A DNA stretch of 64,000 bases from Alentia gelatinosa (taxonomy: Eukaryota; Annelida; Polychaeta; Phyllodocida; Polynoidae), in NCBI GenBank assembly GCA_950022655.1, contig OX465581.1, forward strand, positions 30,103,300 through 30,167,299. Reading direction: 5' to 3'. Below the pieces are notes generated by a model. The model searched no databases and had not been told where the DNA came from. It saw only the letters and a list, made by a program, of their open reading frames with translations. Of the stretch, positions 30,503-44,727 are shown one piece after another. Every line of letters begins with the position of its first letter. The stretch's first letter is position 1. Both the position numbers and the translations under genes were made by a program.

Positions 30503-33500
30503 CTTTTAGCGTAGCGCCCCCCGATTTGACAAATTTGTAATTTGTGTATACATGACCCGTTTTGTTGTATGCACGTATCGGTGGTTCTAATTTGCTCTAG
30601 AAGAAATTTATTCTAAAAAAACATTTAGTGCTGCATATTTGGTACTTGTTTGAATTCGGCTACTAAGATTCATATCGCTCATTATCCACACTTCCATGTC
30701 TATATCCTACATCTATTAAAATATCTCCTTTTATTTTGTAGCAGACATCTACGTCTCCATATTGTGGAGGATACACTGTTATGAAATACATCTTCACTTG
30801 CTGCCATTTGTAAATACGATTAAGATGATTATCAATATATATACCCTTTTATATATAATGTTGTATATGAAGCATTTCCTGTAGGCATTATACAAATAAC
30901 AGTGCACAGTCAAGATATGTGCATGTACATGTGTTACCGTTAACATTTTAATGGATGAAAAGAAACATAAATTTCATATGAATCTCTTTAACATTAAGAA
31001 ATACCTCTTGACAATCTGTATTGCATTCCATTTACCTCACAGGGAAGACTGATAAAAGGTTATGTCACAATATATGCCTGTGGTAAGGAGGGAGAATGCC
31101 ACCGGCAGGTTCGCTGTTTCAGAGTATTAATAAAATCTATACGTATAGTATGATGCTTGCGGGCCACACCCATCAAGCAATACAAGGCAGGAGAGCTTTG
31201 CACCCGGAGACTCTTATACCTCTCTCAAAATGCTTATGTCACATATCATTGAGTGGCATTAGTACCTTTTTTGTTTAGATATAGATATAATATAAAATAA
31301 AGAAATAAATGAACAAATATATCATGATAACCGTTAAAATTATGAGTGTCTGATTATGTAACACATCCAAACATTGCTTAATTGAATTGTTAAGTTGTAT
31401 AGCCACGATTTTCTATTCTCAGACATCAGTGTCGTCTACAACCAAGTAATATACATTAATTAATTCAGAATTATATCCTTGTGTATTTTATGATATTTCA
31501 TCTACATGTTTTACGCCGTTGCAACTGTATACATGAGTCACATCACAGTGAAATCAATAAGATGAGGGGAACAGCATAACAATGTAGCACGCGGCCATAA
31601 ATAGCACTCCTATACATCCGTAAGTTATGGTGTCCAAAGTGAAACCTGAGATTTTAGTCTTCAGTTCAATCTCTACAATCTGAATGATCTCTCTGGATAT
31701 CAATATACCGGACATTGCGAATAGAGGAAGGAGTGAACACTTTGACCAGGGTTTAGTGTTCTAATTTCAATACATCATACTGCCTGCTGTGGCTAAGGTG
31801 CATGTGAATGTGTGTGTAGGAAGACCTCATCATGATGATATCATGGGTATTTTTACGGCGTAATAAACAATAACATCATTTGTGGGCTACTCCTTTTTTC
31901 GAGCAGACAAAGTATCTGGTATTATGTACACGCGGCGGCCGTAACAGGAAATGTGGTGAAACCATCGGTCTGACATCGGTTTTAAGTATATGTACTAGGA
32001 ATAAACGGAATTATTTGCTGAATTGCATATTTGATTACATTTATTTTACACACTGGGGGTATAGAGGAGAGGCAAACCGTTCATCTTTGATTACACAATC
32101 CAATGCACACACAAACATGACAAAATTGGCCCGAGAATACTGAAGGGCATACAGCTTAAGTCCGGTCACATGAAATATCAAGGATGAAGAGAGAGATCAT
32201 AAGGTTTTATCATGTAGATCTTATACGACACGTTTATGATGAATGGAGTACGCATAGGAGTGTAGCAGAGGTGGTGTTAGAAACAGACAGGCTAATGTGT
32301 GTTCATTGGAATTTCAGGAGTTACAGAGGTTGCTCTGACGCTATCCGTCATATAATATGTACACGTTTGTGTCACGGGGAGGACGATAGCGTCTGCTGGC
32401 AATCAATACCACGGAAACATTCACATCCAGGTGACCTTGAGGCGCAGCAATCAAGCACTATCTGATGTCATTAACACCGCACCTCCCTTGTCGGAATTAT
32501 GGCTACTAGCCATAAAAACCGTTGTTCTGTTTTTGACCAACGACTGTGTTGAAATCATGGAGCACTAGCGTGGCGGCTGTAACTTTCGAGTCAGGAAAAC
32601 GGCGAACGTTTTAGGTGTTTGGTTTGAACTAATCACTTAAACGTATCTTTATTTTTGACAGTAATGCATCACATGAATACAGACAATGATTTACGTACGC
32701 CTTTGTGTATTCAGGTGCATGCAGCGTTTGTAGAGTTGTATAATAAGCAAAGCAGCATGTTAATGATTTTGATATATTCCTCATGCACAAAAGGGCCCCT
32801 AGAAGTTTGGGATGGTCATAAGCCTAGTTATCTGTCTATATTTGTCTAAACATGGCTTACGTCACCATTGTCTGAACCTATTGGTATTGTACAAGCTAGA
32901 CGTAACATATATAGCAATAAAGAACACAACCTTTTATTGTATCAATTCTCCAACACAAAAATGAACTATTGTATGTCTCAAAAATAGGACAGTTTTCTTA
33001 TTGATCCTCCTATTCATATGATGCTGTAGAGGATTGTTAACAACTGGAAATGTCGTATGTAGTTAGCAGCTGATTCAGTTGGAGAGGGGTCGTTGCAGGT
33101 TTAACTTTGGCTGCTGGCCAAGGCAGTGGCTGGACCCTGGATGACTTCGTGCTATTCGATCTGCTATTCCCTAGGGCCCCTTAACCACTATTGCTATCAC
33201 CACTGCACACAGCCATACCCAACTGTCTCACCCGAAGCGGACAGACCTATTGCTCTTTTGTTATCCCGAATGATGGCGCTAGAAGCCTTTGCCATACATC
33301 AGCACCAGCTAAAAACGAAATAAGCACGAGTCCTTTGATCAAGTCTAGTCAACGCCCTCCTCATGTTTTGCCCACCACTCTTCAGCTATTGGTAGAAGTA
33401 GGAGTGGGCGCAAATGGAAAAGCTATCTGGCCATTATTTGTATCCTTTTATGTAGCTATGCGACAAAACATGGTGTATCGTGATTAGAAGCTGCGCGACT

Positions 33501-34185
33501 AGTTGTCGACACGGCAAGGTGCTGATGTATTGACATACGGAAAGATGAGGACGCGCGTTGGGGGAGGGGCTACTAGGCATGCGCAACAACCTCAGCGTCT
33601 CCCCAGGTTGGGCGTGGTCCTGGGCGGCTCTGGTTGGGATTTTCCAAACACGTTTAAAGAAGTAATCTGCCACATATGCACTATCTCCCGACACCAGCAT
33701 ATACAAACAGACTGTGGGTGTGAGAAAATATTCTTATAACAAATAGAATATACATGGATATTGGGATATGATGTAATAGCAATGAAAAATAAGCTACAAA
33801 AGGACTTTGACATAGAATGAAAGTCAACGAAGTTTAAACAAACTAAGATACCTGTCTAGTCAAATATGATGGGTAATGAAATTTGATAGAGATTTCAAAT
33901 AAAAAATAAATATCCCAGAGGGATGGGAACTGAATTATGCTGTTATAATAACAAACAAAAAATCATCTTTTTACAAGCGCGTATTGAAGGATTATTCACG
34001 AAAGGGTGTTCCCCAGTAGCCTATTGTTTCTTTAGAATATGTTCATTGACACAAACCATCATCCCAAACGAGGAAAGCTGACTAATCTGCAAAGTTAAAA
34101 TGACATACTGTTTTATAGGGGGCTTTGATAAGTATCTCATGCATGCACATCACTAGTATCATATCTGAGTAGAATGGGATATTAA
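30503..34185. other. intergenic, nothing recognised
   Basis: AT-rich sequence. Open frames up to about 98 codons lack recognisable motifs or codon-like composition. Confidence 0.4.
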
Positions 34186-34455
34186 GGCCTGGCGTCCACC
34201 TACTACGATATAAATTTAGACCTACCGATATGGCACCGATACAAAAAGCAAATATCGGAGACAAATCAGAAAGTTGCAAAATGGTAGACATATGTCTAGA
34301 CATGCCAATTCACCATGCATCGACTGGGGTAGACCCCAATTTTCCATCGGTTCCTAATTGCAGAGACGTGGTCAACTGCCCCGATTTAGATTTTGTATCG
34401 GAATGTCCATCGTAGACCATATCGGAGCCATACCGTAGTAGGTGGACGCCGGGCT
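34186..34455. repeat. Harbinger-like MITE, copy 2
   Basis: Same ends as 18811-19092 (ggcgtccacctactacgat and cgtagtaggtggacgcc) and closely similar throughout, including tgtctagacatgccaat and acgtggtcaactgcccc. Flanked by TTAA and TTA. Confidence 0.75.
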
Positions 34456-35383
34456 TTAGACAGATTGAATGATGTTTTAGATCTTAGATTTATGAATAAG
34501 AGTCGGGGGCATCAGAATAAAGCATTCATAGAAACTAGGAAATTTGAATCAATTATACTAACTTCCTTTCTACTCTAACGAGGCAACTGTAATATAAATA
34601 TGTAGATGCATAAACGCAAACTTCACCAGAAGTGTTATAGTTCGTTTAGCCTTCTACATTATTGAAATATGCTATATTTTAGTTGAAGAAAAACGACGTT
34701 TTCCAATTTAAGGGAACCAGAGATGACCATCTTGAAAGACCTTTCGTTGTTAATTAATTGGCAAAACGAAGTAACTTGTATAGAGAAAAGTTAACCAACA
34801 ATACATATATGACAAGACGCTTTTCTTATTCAATAAATGGTACCGTTCTTCTATACAGACCTTTGGAGGCATAGCCTCATCCAAACTTTGCACCGCATAT
34901 CTTTTTGATGATATATATTCTTTCATAGAAATCATTCTCAGCGTTGATTGATCGCTCGAAGGATGCTACATGTTAAAAATAAACAGCCATGAAGAACTCT
35001 ACCTACATTCGCCCTCACATATTTAGCTCTTCTTGTGGTAGATTTGGTTTGGGCTCCCGGGGGCGGTACCCACCTAGCATGTCGATTTAAGCCGACGCTG
35101 TCCGCCCCCGTCTGGCCGTGATTAGTGTGGGATAAGCCACCAGAGCGGGATAAGCCGCCACGATTACCTGCATATCGATGGCCGCGCCGAGGCGTGTCCA
35201 TCTTGCGGGGAGATTCTACATCCTGTATACAGTGTGGGTTTTCATACTAGCCCTGAGCACGATGGGATTGTTACCTTCTCATACATGCATCTTTATTGGA
35301 GAATCTGATGAATGTTCCTCATGTTTAACTCGAGGTAATTATGCACAATATCCTTGGTATGGAATATTTGTTATGCATATACA

Positions 35384-35531
35384 GTAGAACACCAGGGTGT
35401 CCGCTTACGCGGGGTATCGCTTACGCGGTGTGACCGCTTTCGCGGGGTTAAGATAAACATCTAATAGGGGGATCTGTTCCGAGCAAAGGTGCCCGTTAAC
35501 GTGTGGTGTTCGCTTACGCGGGTGTGTGTTG
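35384..35531. repeat. pogo-like MITE
   Basis: Starts cagtagaacaccagggtg beside TA and contains gtgtccgcttacgcgggg and repeated cgcttacgcgg. The words aagataaacatctaatag and ttccgagcaa mirror the 2326 element in reverse, supporting one family. Confidence 0.55.
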
Positions 35532-36104
35532 ATAAATTTACTTTGTATGTGTAGGGGATTAGAATCACATTGTCACGGTAGTTTATTGAGTTTTGATGTA
35601 AAATTTAACCCGTTGATGTATTGTATGATGAATCATTCATTGCCGAAACAAACTGCCTCGCGCTGACCATCCCTTCTGGGTTCAGCAGCAGTACGCCATG
35701 CTGTGACGTCAGCACAGGGCAAGGTGTTAACTACATAGTAAAGGTAGCATATGTAAACAATTCTTAGAATTCTGGCACCTACATTGATCAATTATGTCGA
35801 ATTTTCCTTGTACCTGGTGAATGATTAGCGGTAAAAAATTAAAGGATTACAACCCATCCGGTGAATCTGGGACCCATCGACATATAAGGAGGTGGTGTTC
35901 ACAAGAAAGGGAATAGCCACCGTGTGATTAGTCTATGTTAAACCAGTGTGATAGGTCAGTCTCAAACCAGGGTGGATGGGTGTGGGTGGCGGGTACTCAT
36001 GCATGCTGGACTTTTTTTTCAATATAGTTTAGGGTACTGGGTGGCCTTGTGCAGCTATTCCAGATTAAGATAAGTCAACCCCAGACATGGTTGAGCTTGT
36101 TGTA

Positions 36105-36125
36105 GGGGGGGGGGGGGGGGGGGGG
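36105..36125. repeat. poly-G tract
   Basis: 21-base G homopolymer, a potential G-quadruplex. Confidence 0.9.
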
Positions 36126-37146
36126 TTACTATAGAAGAGCTCCTTGCTTAGTCAGCCCTGTTCCCAGTGGTCAGGTTGGTGGTACGAAATACGCCTTTAG
36201 GTGAAGTGAAAAGGAAGCAATCAAACCACATAACACTAAATATTCCCATTTTAGATTGTGCACATACCACTGTCTATCACTAGCTCTGCCTACTGCCAGA
36301 TGAGCTTGATACCCACATGTAAGCTTGAACAGTGATTCTTAATTTACATATGGTAGTCTTCACATAATAGAAACGATTATGACTGCATAAAGTACCCTGG
36401 CAGGTGACAGTGCATCTTTAATTATATGGCTTGCGATGCCCTTTATCTACATATTTATGTGTATTACCTCTTGTTATGTAATGTCTCCAATCATGATACA
36501 TAAAATCAGACCGTCTTACGGTGACGGACATCCATGCAGATGGAATTCGGGCAATATATGTGAAGCTGTATATAGCATTGAAAGAGCCACATAGGGTTTT
36601 GTGAGTCTCCGTTACATGATATTAAGCGTCAGAATCATGTATAATGGAGTTACAATGAGGCATACAAGTACATGCTCATCAAAAGGTTAACCTTAATATT
36701 TGAACTTGTTTACAAAGGCATTTCTCACCCATAAGAGTCTGCATGCAGTGCAATCTCTAGGTGCAAGCCTCTGACGATCAATTGCATTCCATTCCAGCTG
36801 CTGGTAGGTTTGTAGGCCATCGTTTGATGTCTTTTGATACCACGTTTGACACGCAGTATATATACTCTTGAGGCCACTGTACGATGCACCATGCCATGCA
36901 CGATTTCCTGACAAGTGACTCCCCTGATAAACGTATGGGATTAGAGAAAAGCAAATTCTAAGAAGTAAATTTATGGACGATGGGTCGTTTTTCTGTGTCA
37001 ATGCCGGATCTGGGTTTTGTTGGAAGACGGGCAGCGCACATAGCTTTAAAGATACTTCAAACTTAACAAAGAGCGAGATAAAATACATCTATCGATACAG
37101 ACAAAGAACAAGTGCACCAGTGAGATATAATAGGCATCCTTAAACC

Positions 37147-37537
37147 GGAGATACACCTAGCGAGAAACGTCAGTCGCCAACACAAAATGGCAAGTATGTG
37201 AAATATCATACCAATGATTTAATGTCTTCAAAGCAATAATAAGGTGAACTATGAAATAATAGCTCACATACGTGCCACATTCCGGAAATCGCTGCTTTTC
37301 TCGGTTGCTGTGTCTCCAACTTTAGGCCTGAGACATACAAAGCGAGTATTGCAGCGATTTCCGTAATCGCCAACGCAAAATGACGTATATATATGCGAGC
37401 TATTTTTTTCATATTTCACCTGATTATTGCTTCTGAAACACTAAACTATCGGTGAGAGATATGAAATCTCACATACATGCCATTTTATGTTGGCCATTCC
37501 AGAGATCGCTGCCTCGACTCGCTTGGTGTGTCCCCGT
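37147..37537. repeat. pair of adjacent MITEs of one family
   Basis: The first unit (about 37147-37316) has ends ggagatacacctagcgag and ctcggttgctgtgtctcc. The second (about 37327-37537) has ends gagacatacaaagcgag and ctcgcttggtgtgtcccc. Both have sub-terminal cgccaacrcaaaatg and matching caatccatt-type arms. No coding. Confidence 0.65.
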
Positions 37538-38369
37538 CATTAGCTTCTATGCTGTTGATGATTTAATGTTGGCGAGAAGAGGAGAGTACACACCACTGAT
37601 TAGTCACCTATGTCATGAACATGCAATATGCCGGAAGGTGAAAGGTTTATCACCAGTCGCATCTGAAGCTTCACCCCCATCTTTGAACACCTCCCCTCTC
37701 AACCCCAACCCCCTTCTGCGCAGCCCAAAGGTGAGTTGCACTCCTGTGAGCAGGTGAACAGGTAGTAGGCCCGTGTGTCTCCATATCAATCCGTTACCGT
37801 ATGGCTTACTCCCCACCTGTCGATAAGGCCCTGATTCTATTTATATGGAAAACATGAAATACTGTACAGATTATTTTGCGCCTTTTTAAAGTGTTGCAAC
37901 CTCAGGTAACAATTCACCATCATACCCACCATATATTGTGAAAGAACATGAAATGTGATGCAAATGTAGCGGTCACACCCAATCTTTCTGGGAAAGATCA
38001 ATATTTCTTTCACATAGCGTTCAACTTTCACATCAAAAGCGCAATTGTTCTAGAGCTCCCCTACTATACAGCCTGTCGAATGCTCCCGTCGATGCGACAT
38101 ACGTTACCTGACGTGAAAATGGTAGGTAAACAACAAAACAAAGCCTCCTTAAACGAGGCATTAACTGGAACCTACCTGTACTCTGTGATATCTCTGTGGA
38201 CAAAGGTGCGGCGGCAAGAGCAGACGAGGAAGGAGCGGTCAGGGTCTGTCCAGGTAATCCTCTCACCGTCTTATGGGAGAGATGTCTCCAGTTGAAGATG
38301 TGGAGGGCGCGCCAAGTCAAAACCAGCCTCCTCCAGGTGGACTGTCGTGCCTGCTGGAGGTTGAGGCAG

Positions 38370-38535
38370 AGGGTGTGTCTACCTCACCCAGGGGGCGCCA
38401 CCACCACCCTTGACAGGTGTGTTCTGCGTAGATGACGACACTGATGGCGGCGGGAGCGATGATGGGCAGGGCGAGGATTGATCCATCAACGAGTCAGCGT
38501 GCATCCTCCGGGGCCATGCTTGCATTGTGCGCGCG
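38370..38535 (-). other. orphan candidate first coding exon in GC-rich DNA
   Basis: On the minus strand an ATG near 38527 opens a frame through SLMDQSSPCPSSLPPPS and STQNTPVKGGGGAPW to a possible donor ctgg|gtgagg. The sequence is Ser/Pro-rich and GC-rich like other exons here, but no downstream exon was found. It may be chance. Confidence 0.2.
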
Positions 38536-38819
38536 CGTGGAGGAATGCTGCCTTTCTCTTTCCAAATACGCGTACAAAACGTACACGCGTGCAGCACCCT
38601 ACCTACCGCGGTGGTCTTGTCTCTCTGTTTTTTTGTGTCACCGATTCTGAAAGGCAGGCAGAGTGGCAAGAATTACCAGAAGTCTACCGACACTTCATCG
38701 TCCTATGTTCTCCCACCAAGGCGCTGAGTTGGTGGGTGGGGCTGGAGGTGGAGTCGGGAAAGAGGAGGGAGGCGTGGGGGTCGACCTTGTATGGGAAACT
38801 TCTGAGGGATCTGGTGTAG

Positions 38820-40404
38820 GCCTATCGTGTATGTAGGCGTCTATCAGCACTTATTTCCTTTAGGCGTGGTCTGTAGAACACCATGCCTACCAATCTGCGA
38901 GTGGCTTCGAGGAAAGGCTACCTAGGTGACACCGTGCAACTGGTCCCTAGATCTAAACGATAACTGGCAGGCCAATTGTCGTCTGTCTTTGTGTCCAGTC
39001 TGCCTGTGGCGAGTGACAGTCGCAAGGACGCAGCAAACTTTATCAGATTCTAATCTACGGTAAAATTAACCTGACCCATAAAGGTCAATGTCATTAGAAT
39101 TCATTGTTTTCACTTGTGTTATTAATTAATATCAGACGGAACCACCAGGCCAGATAAAATGTCAAGCATCTGTATTCTCCAAAGCCTAACCAAATCATCC
39201 CGTGTAATGGCCTATTTTTAGCATCAAAGTGGATAAGGCTGATAAGAGGTTGTTTACAGTAAGCTATTTAGAAGAGCGCATAACGGAGATTTAGGAAGAC
39301 CCTGGATATCCAGCAATGCAAACTAGGTACACCTTGTAGTATCTATCGGTCGACAAAACTATGGGCTATCGATATATAAATTTGTGAATAATTCACTGAA
39401 CATTTCATCCAATAGAGAAAAGGTCGTGAAAGGAATCTGCCGACTCAGCATTGAAGTACCCATCGGTTCAGATAAGATGTCTTTGTTTACTGCCCACAAC
39501 AACTTCATAATCACAACAAGAAACTCTTTGAATATGATAATGGTACATGTGATATAGTCGGATTTACATGTACAATGTGATATACAGAAATGCAATCATT
39601 GTTCAAGGAGGCATGTTTGATAGTTGTGGTCTACACAAGTAGAACCGTATCATAATTTCAAGGTGTATTATAAAGGGAAAACAGACCAGGCGTTTAGTCT
39701 GCGAATTGTTACTCACTCGAAAATATGCCCCTTTTGCCTAACGGCAAGATTCACAGATTAAACGCCCAGTCAATTTTCCGACTGTACCATCAGATTTCGC
39801 TTTGTAAATCCAGTCGATCATCCCTAGTATCAAATTACCATGTCTATTGGTTTTTTGATTTTATGACAGTCGCTTTATCCAAGTGGACACTTTTGATATG
39901 GAGTTGTAGTTGTCTATCACTTTCAACACATCAACACTTCTTTTTTTTAAAGGAATTCTAATAAAAGGAACTGCAAATGAAATCACGTTATTGATAAGAA
40001 GAGATGGATTAGACCATAGGGCACATCGAAATTGGCCCATGGACAGCATGTACTGCTTTACAATCAGAGGTCATTACGACGACCTTAAACGGTCTTGTTA
40101 GCTCACCACCCATTGGACTGTTTAGTCACCTGAAACAGACTATCCAGTTCATTGGGATACCTCACCTATTTGGCACCACTAGCAACTGAACGTTAAGTAA
40201 TACATAGAATAAAGGGATGAAGCAGTTTGGGCGTTCAATAGTTTATTACGTCATACAGCATAAACAATACTGCCATTTAAAAAGGTGTAGGTGGGAGGTG
40301 TGGAGAAATAGTTACAACCGTTGACGCTAGGAGGCGCCTCGATGCCTTTAGAGACACATATACTACGTATATATTTATTTCTAACATATACATGTATATA
40401 TATA
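38820..40404. other. intergenic, nothing recognised
   Basis: No repeat or coding signal beyond short unsupported frames. Confidence 0.4.
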
Positions 40405-40470
40405 GACAATAATCGATGGTTATGTGGGCAGGCAGCCGTAAACCACGAGAGGTTGACGCGAGGTAGTGCA
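40405..40470. repeat. partial copy of the 229-345 foldback family
   Basis: cgatggttatgtgggcaggc, ccgtaaaccac and gagaggttgacg match one arm of the element at 229-345. The opposite arm is absent. Confidence 0.55.
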
Positions 40471-42356
40471 CTCGACTTAGGAAATGTCTCTCACATGTGA
40501 AGTACCCAACAGAAAATTATGAAATTTGGAAATTACCTAGAACATATATATGAGTAATTTACCGCTGAAAATATGGTATAATCAGATTAATTAATTCTAA
40601 CCATGCACTATTTCTAGATCTGTAAGGTATTGTATATTCCAATGTAAAGTTCTACCTCAAGGTTTGCATTGCGGCACTTGGGGAATTGTGAGGTGCTTTT
40701 GGACCAAGATCACCTTCTTTTTTTACCCTCCTATTACGTTACGACGCACATCGACACACACTACGATATGGACCCCCCGATGCACTATGGTATTGACTCT
40801 TTTTAACCTAGTGCATCAGATGGTCTATCATAGTGCTTTGGCATTGGTGGGTGCCAGACCTTAGGTGTTAAGACAATTTCTACAAGGTCTTCACTATTAG
40901 TCCAGCAGATAAGTGAAATAATCTTTCAAATGGTGACACAAGCATCAAACTCGGCACAAATACTCCTTAGATATTACTCTTTTTTATAGACTTTCATTTA
41001 CACTGGAGAAACCACTGGAAAAGAGAGCAGCCACTTTTCGAAAATGATGGCTAATTTCCAAGGTGGCCTTCGTTGAGGCATGTAGATGGGAAGAAGAAGT
41101 CCACCTGTTCTTCTTGATTGGATCATAGAAGGAGGTCACTTCCTCATTTTAGAGGCCCTCCATGAATTGCTGGAAATGAGTTTTGCCCGTCTCATAATGT
41201 GTGCTGAGCTGTTCAGCTGCACTGGGATGAAAAAATATCCTTGATGCCCAGAGACAGCAGGTCCCCACTCTCATCCTGGAAAGGATTACCCAGCTCCTTC
41301 AAAACTTGGGTCAGCATCTCCACTTTCTTTAGGAAAACACTTTGGGCTCATGGTGTTTGCTGCTTGCCTTCATATGCTGCCTTGTACTCTGCTACCAGGT
41401 GGCTGACTAGAGCATCAGCTATCATCCATCTTCTCAATACTGAAGGATCTTCAGTAGTATGGACAGCACCAAACTTCAGGACTGAAACTAGAGGCCTACT
41501 TGCAGCTATCCCACCAAACATTAAAGCTCAGCACTTCCTCAAAGTTGTCAACTGCCTCAGTGCAGTAGTCATTGTAGGCCTCATTCAACAGGTGGTAGAA
41601 ATTGTATGCTGTTATCTTGTGGGCCTGGCGTGTCCTATAGTCCTGAGCGTTTAATATAGGTAAAATCACAATATCTAGTTCGATCAAATCCAGCATTTGT
41701 GAAAGACAATATTTTCACACTTCCCCCTGGATTTCTCTCAGTCTGAGACCCTGTCTGAGGTCCATCCCAAAGCTAACAGAGATTAAAAAAACAAAGGAAA
41801 AGCTCAATATCTATAAAAATAAAAAGTTTTTAATTGTAGAATCAGGAAAAATTGCATAAAACAAACTTTTGAAATCGAACTGGGTGACTTCCCCTATTAT
41901 CACTCAAGTCTTCCGAAGTATGGGAACTGACAGTCATGCCTCGAAGTACCAACGTGTGCATTTTTCATCCAAGTCCGTGGTGATAGTAATCTGTTTTTAA
42001 TAATATTTCAATATCTTATTGAAAACAAGATAATTATGATTAAGGTATAAATAGAACACTGTACTTTGCCCATTGCAACGTATACCTCAGTTAAGTTAGT
42101 GATACAACATGCCAATCTGAAATTCAAGAAAAATACCTTCATGGTATATTTTCGTTTTCATTGAAACATTTGACGTTTTGAAGACCATACCAGACAAATT
42201 GGCTTGAAAATTAAAACCCATGTCAATTCCCTGAAAATTTAATATGATGATCGATAAGTGTTGTGGAACGCATGTCTAACTTAAAAATTGGGGGTCACCA
42301 TGCTAGTTTTTGATTTATAGAGCAATATCATAATAAATTTATTCAACCCATTCACG

Positions 42357-42447
42357 CCAGGTGATGCCTTGAGGCATCAACCAGGGCTGGCCGGGTGATG
42401 CCTCAAGGCATTAACCGGGGCTGGCCGGGTGATGCCTTGAGGCATCA
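42357..42447. repeat. short tandem array of a palindrome-bearing unit
   Basis: About three units of roughly 35 bases, each with the palindrome gatgccttgaggcatc (the middle unit has gatgcctcaaggcatt) joined by aaccrgggctggccgggt. Confidence 0.8.
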
Positions 42448-42847
42448 TTTACAAAATATTCGTTTTTTAAGATAAAATTGGAAATAATGGTTCAATAAAC
42501 ATGAAACTTTCAGAGAATGTAGATATAACATCATATTTGATATTCCAGGCGAAATAGAAAATAGTATTGAATATCACGTGTCATGTCACGTGATACAGAA
42601 ATCAAAATGTTCAGAATAGGCCTATATGCCCGGCCCCTAGCGGTAGTCACTGGCACTAGTACCCGGCTCCATGACTGTACCCCTGCCGCGGGTACCCGGC
42701 GCGATAGGGTTAAGAATATATAGAAATTCTAAAAAGTATTTTTCACATAGTAAGATCCATGTCATAATATTGATCCATATGTACCCAGCTCCATACCAGA
42801 ACTGACAGTATGTCATTCATGACTTGAAGCACAGATGTTTACATTGT

Positions 42848-42897
42848 GGGAGGGGGGGGGGGGGGAGGGGGGCAGTGTGCCCCCCCCCCCTCCCCAT
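42848..42897. repeat. G-run facing a C-run (inverted homopolymers)
   Basis: A run of G with two A breaks is followed by cagtgtg and a run of C, ending ctcccc. The two runs can pair as a hairpin of about 15 base pairs. Confidence 0.85.
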
Positions 42898-44450
42898 GGA
42901 TACCCCCCTTGAAATCTTTTTACATCGGTTTTAATTTTCCAGTTAAATCTCTGTAGTCATTAACTTTTTTGGCACCAAAACAATAATAACATGTTTTTGA
43001 TGTATTATTGCCCACAAAATCTATTTTTCTAAAAGAATATCAAGCCTACGACACCACATGAGGTGTCTTGGATTTAAGTCGTAGTCAATTCACGCTAACT
43101 TTTTCTTCCTAACCTAACGAAAATTTCTTTTATGCAACTCAAACTTTTTGAAACTGTCGCATGACACTCGTAAGACAGTTCGCACATTTTATGCAAGACC
43201 CCCCTGCTCCTGTACCTCCAGAAATATCCATCACAGCCTGGCAAGAAAGGTATCATTTTTATTGTCTTTAAATACCTAAGATAGGATGTTTATTTCTATA
43301 GGTCATCGCGATATATTTTTCAATAAATCACTGTGAAGACAGGAAGGTAATATGTTTTAGTGTTTTTTACCTAGAAAATTCTTATGTTCAATCTACAACA
43401 GGGAACCTGAGCCATGACACAGGTATATGATATGAACACCAACAAATAGGGCAGAGTCGTAGCTTTCAGACAATGTTTAGTTTGTATAAATCGGCCTGTT
43501 ATTCACGACACAATAGCGAATTGCCCTTTTCAAGTTGGAAAAAACTAATTTTTTGTGCCATATTAAACACTCAGGACTGTAGTGATGCTTGCTGCTGATA
43601 GGAAAGATTCTGTGGTCCCAGTGAAAACCACCCCAGCCTCCTCTTCGGCTCTGTCAAGCCACTGTCTTGCAGAAGTGTTCTATTTGACTTCAGTGCAGCT
43701 AATTCAATGTGTAGGCTTCCTCCAAAAGTCATAACAAACTTATTCTCACCATACTGCTGAGGCCAGTGCCACTGGATTTGCTTTGCCACTGCATAGATAG
43801 GCAGTCCTGACAGGTATCTGGCCTTGATTCAGGAAATATACAGTCTCCTTGACTTTATCCATAACATGTCTGATTGTAGCAACCAAATGGGCTGGATCTT
43901 AAAGGAGATGTAACAGTGATGTCACACTAACCTCAGCTTCAGGGCTTCTCCTCTTGGAGGCATGGTGGGCTGACCAGGTCACACTCATTGCCTCTTCTGT
44001 TTCTTCAGCCACACTGTCTTTCTCTGGCCATTCATACTCCAGTGCCAGTTCTGGTCTTAACAGAGTGGTGTCTGGATCCATCTGCACATCTGCACATCAT
44101 GGCTAGAAGAATGATTCTGTAAAGGCTATATTGATTAAGGGGTCAGGTAGTTCTGGAACTTTGGTCTGTGTTGGAAAGCTGAGATGTTAGAAAGAGGTGG
44201 TTGCAGTTGTTGAAGCAGGGTTGTGGTCAATGTTGTCCATGGCTGTTGTGGTGAACAACCCTCTCCTCAGAACTTGTGGGCAAACTACCTCATCTTGTCT
44301 GTACTTGCTCATTGTTGCATCTTGGAGCGGCACAGATATTTCCAGTACTCTGTCATATGAACATCCTCTTCCTGATCTTAGCATTTATAGACATAGATGG
44401 CGAGACTGTTCCCCATTAATTGGAATATCTATGAGTTGATGGTCCTTCCT

Positions 44451-44727
44451 TTTATCTCACCCCTGGAATAAATGCCCATAGGCTTAACATTGGGAACTCG
44501 TTCCCCATGCCCCTACGAGTATTGTGGTCCGTTCTCCATGGTCTAAATCCTGTGTGTCATCCATTCTTTTCATGTGTATAGGGGTGAGATAAATACAGAA
44601 AGCAACTCGTTTTGGTCAAAGAAGTCATTCTGCAACTCGTTTGAATGCTACATGATATTCACTCGGCTGTCGCCTCGTTCATATCACTCCGCATCAAACT
44701 CGTGGAGAACGACGACTTTGACCAAAC
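44451..44727 (+). repeat. composite foldback repeat, copy 3
   Basis: The TIR module starts tttatctcacccctgg, has the core gcccataggcttaacattgg, and ends ggggtgagataaa near 44593. The hairpin spans about 44609-44727, with a left arm starting gttttggtcaaagaagtcat and a right arm ending gactttgaccaaac. The tip is attcactcggctgtcgcctc. It interrupts the multicopy-family pseudogene. Confidence 0.78.

Noticed and set aside
34938..35201. Minus-strand ATG frame with a possible donor after about 12 codons (MDTPRRGHRYA)
   Set aside because: A short first exon is possible, but no downstream exon could be linked to it.
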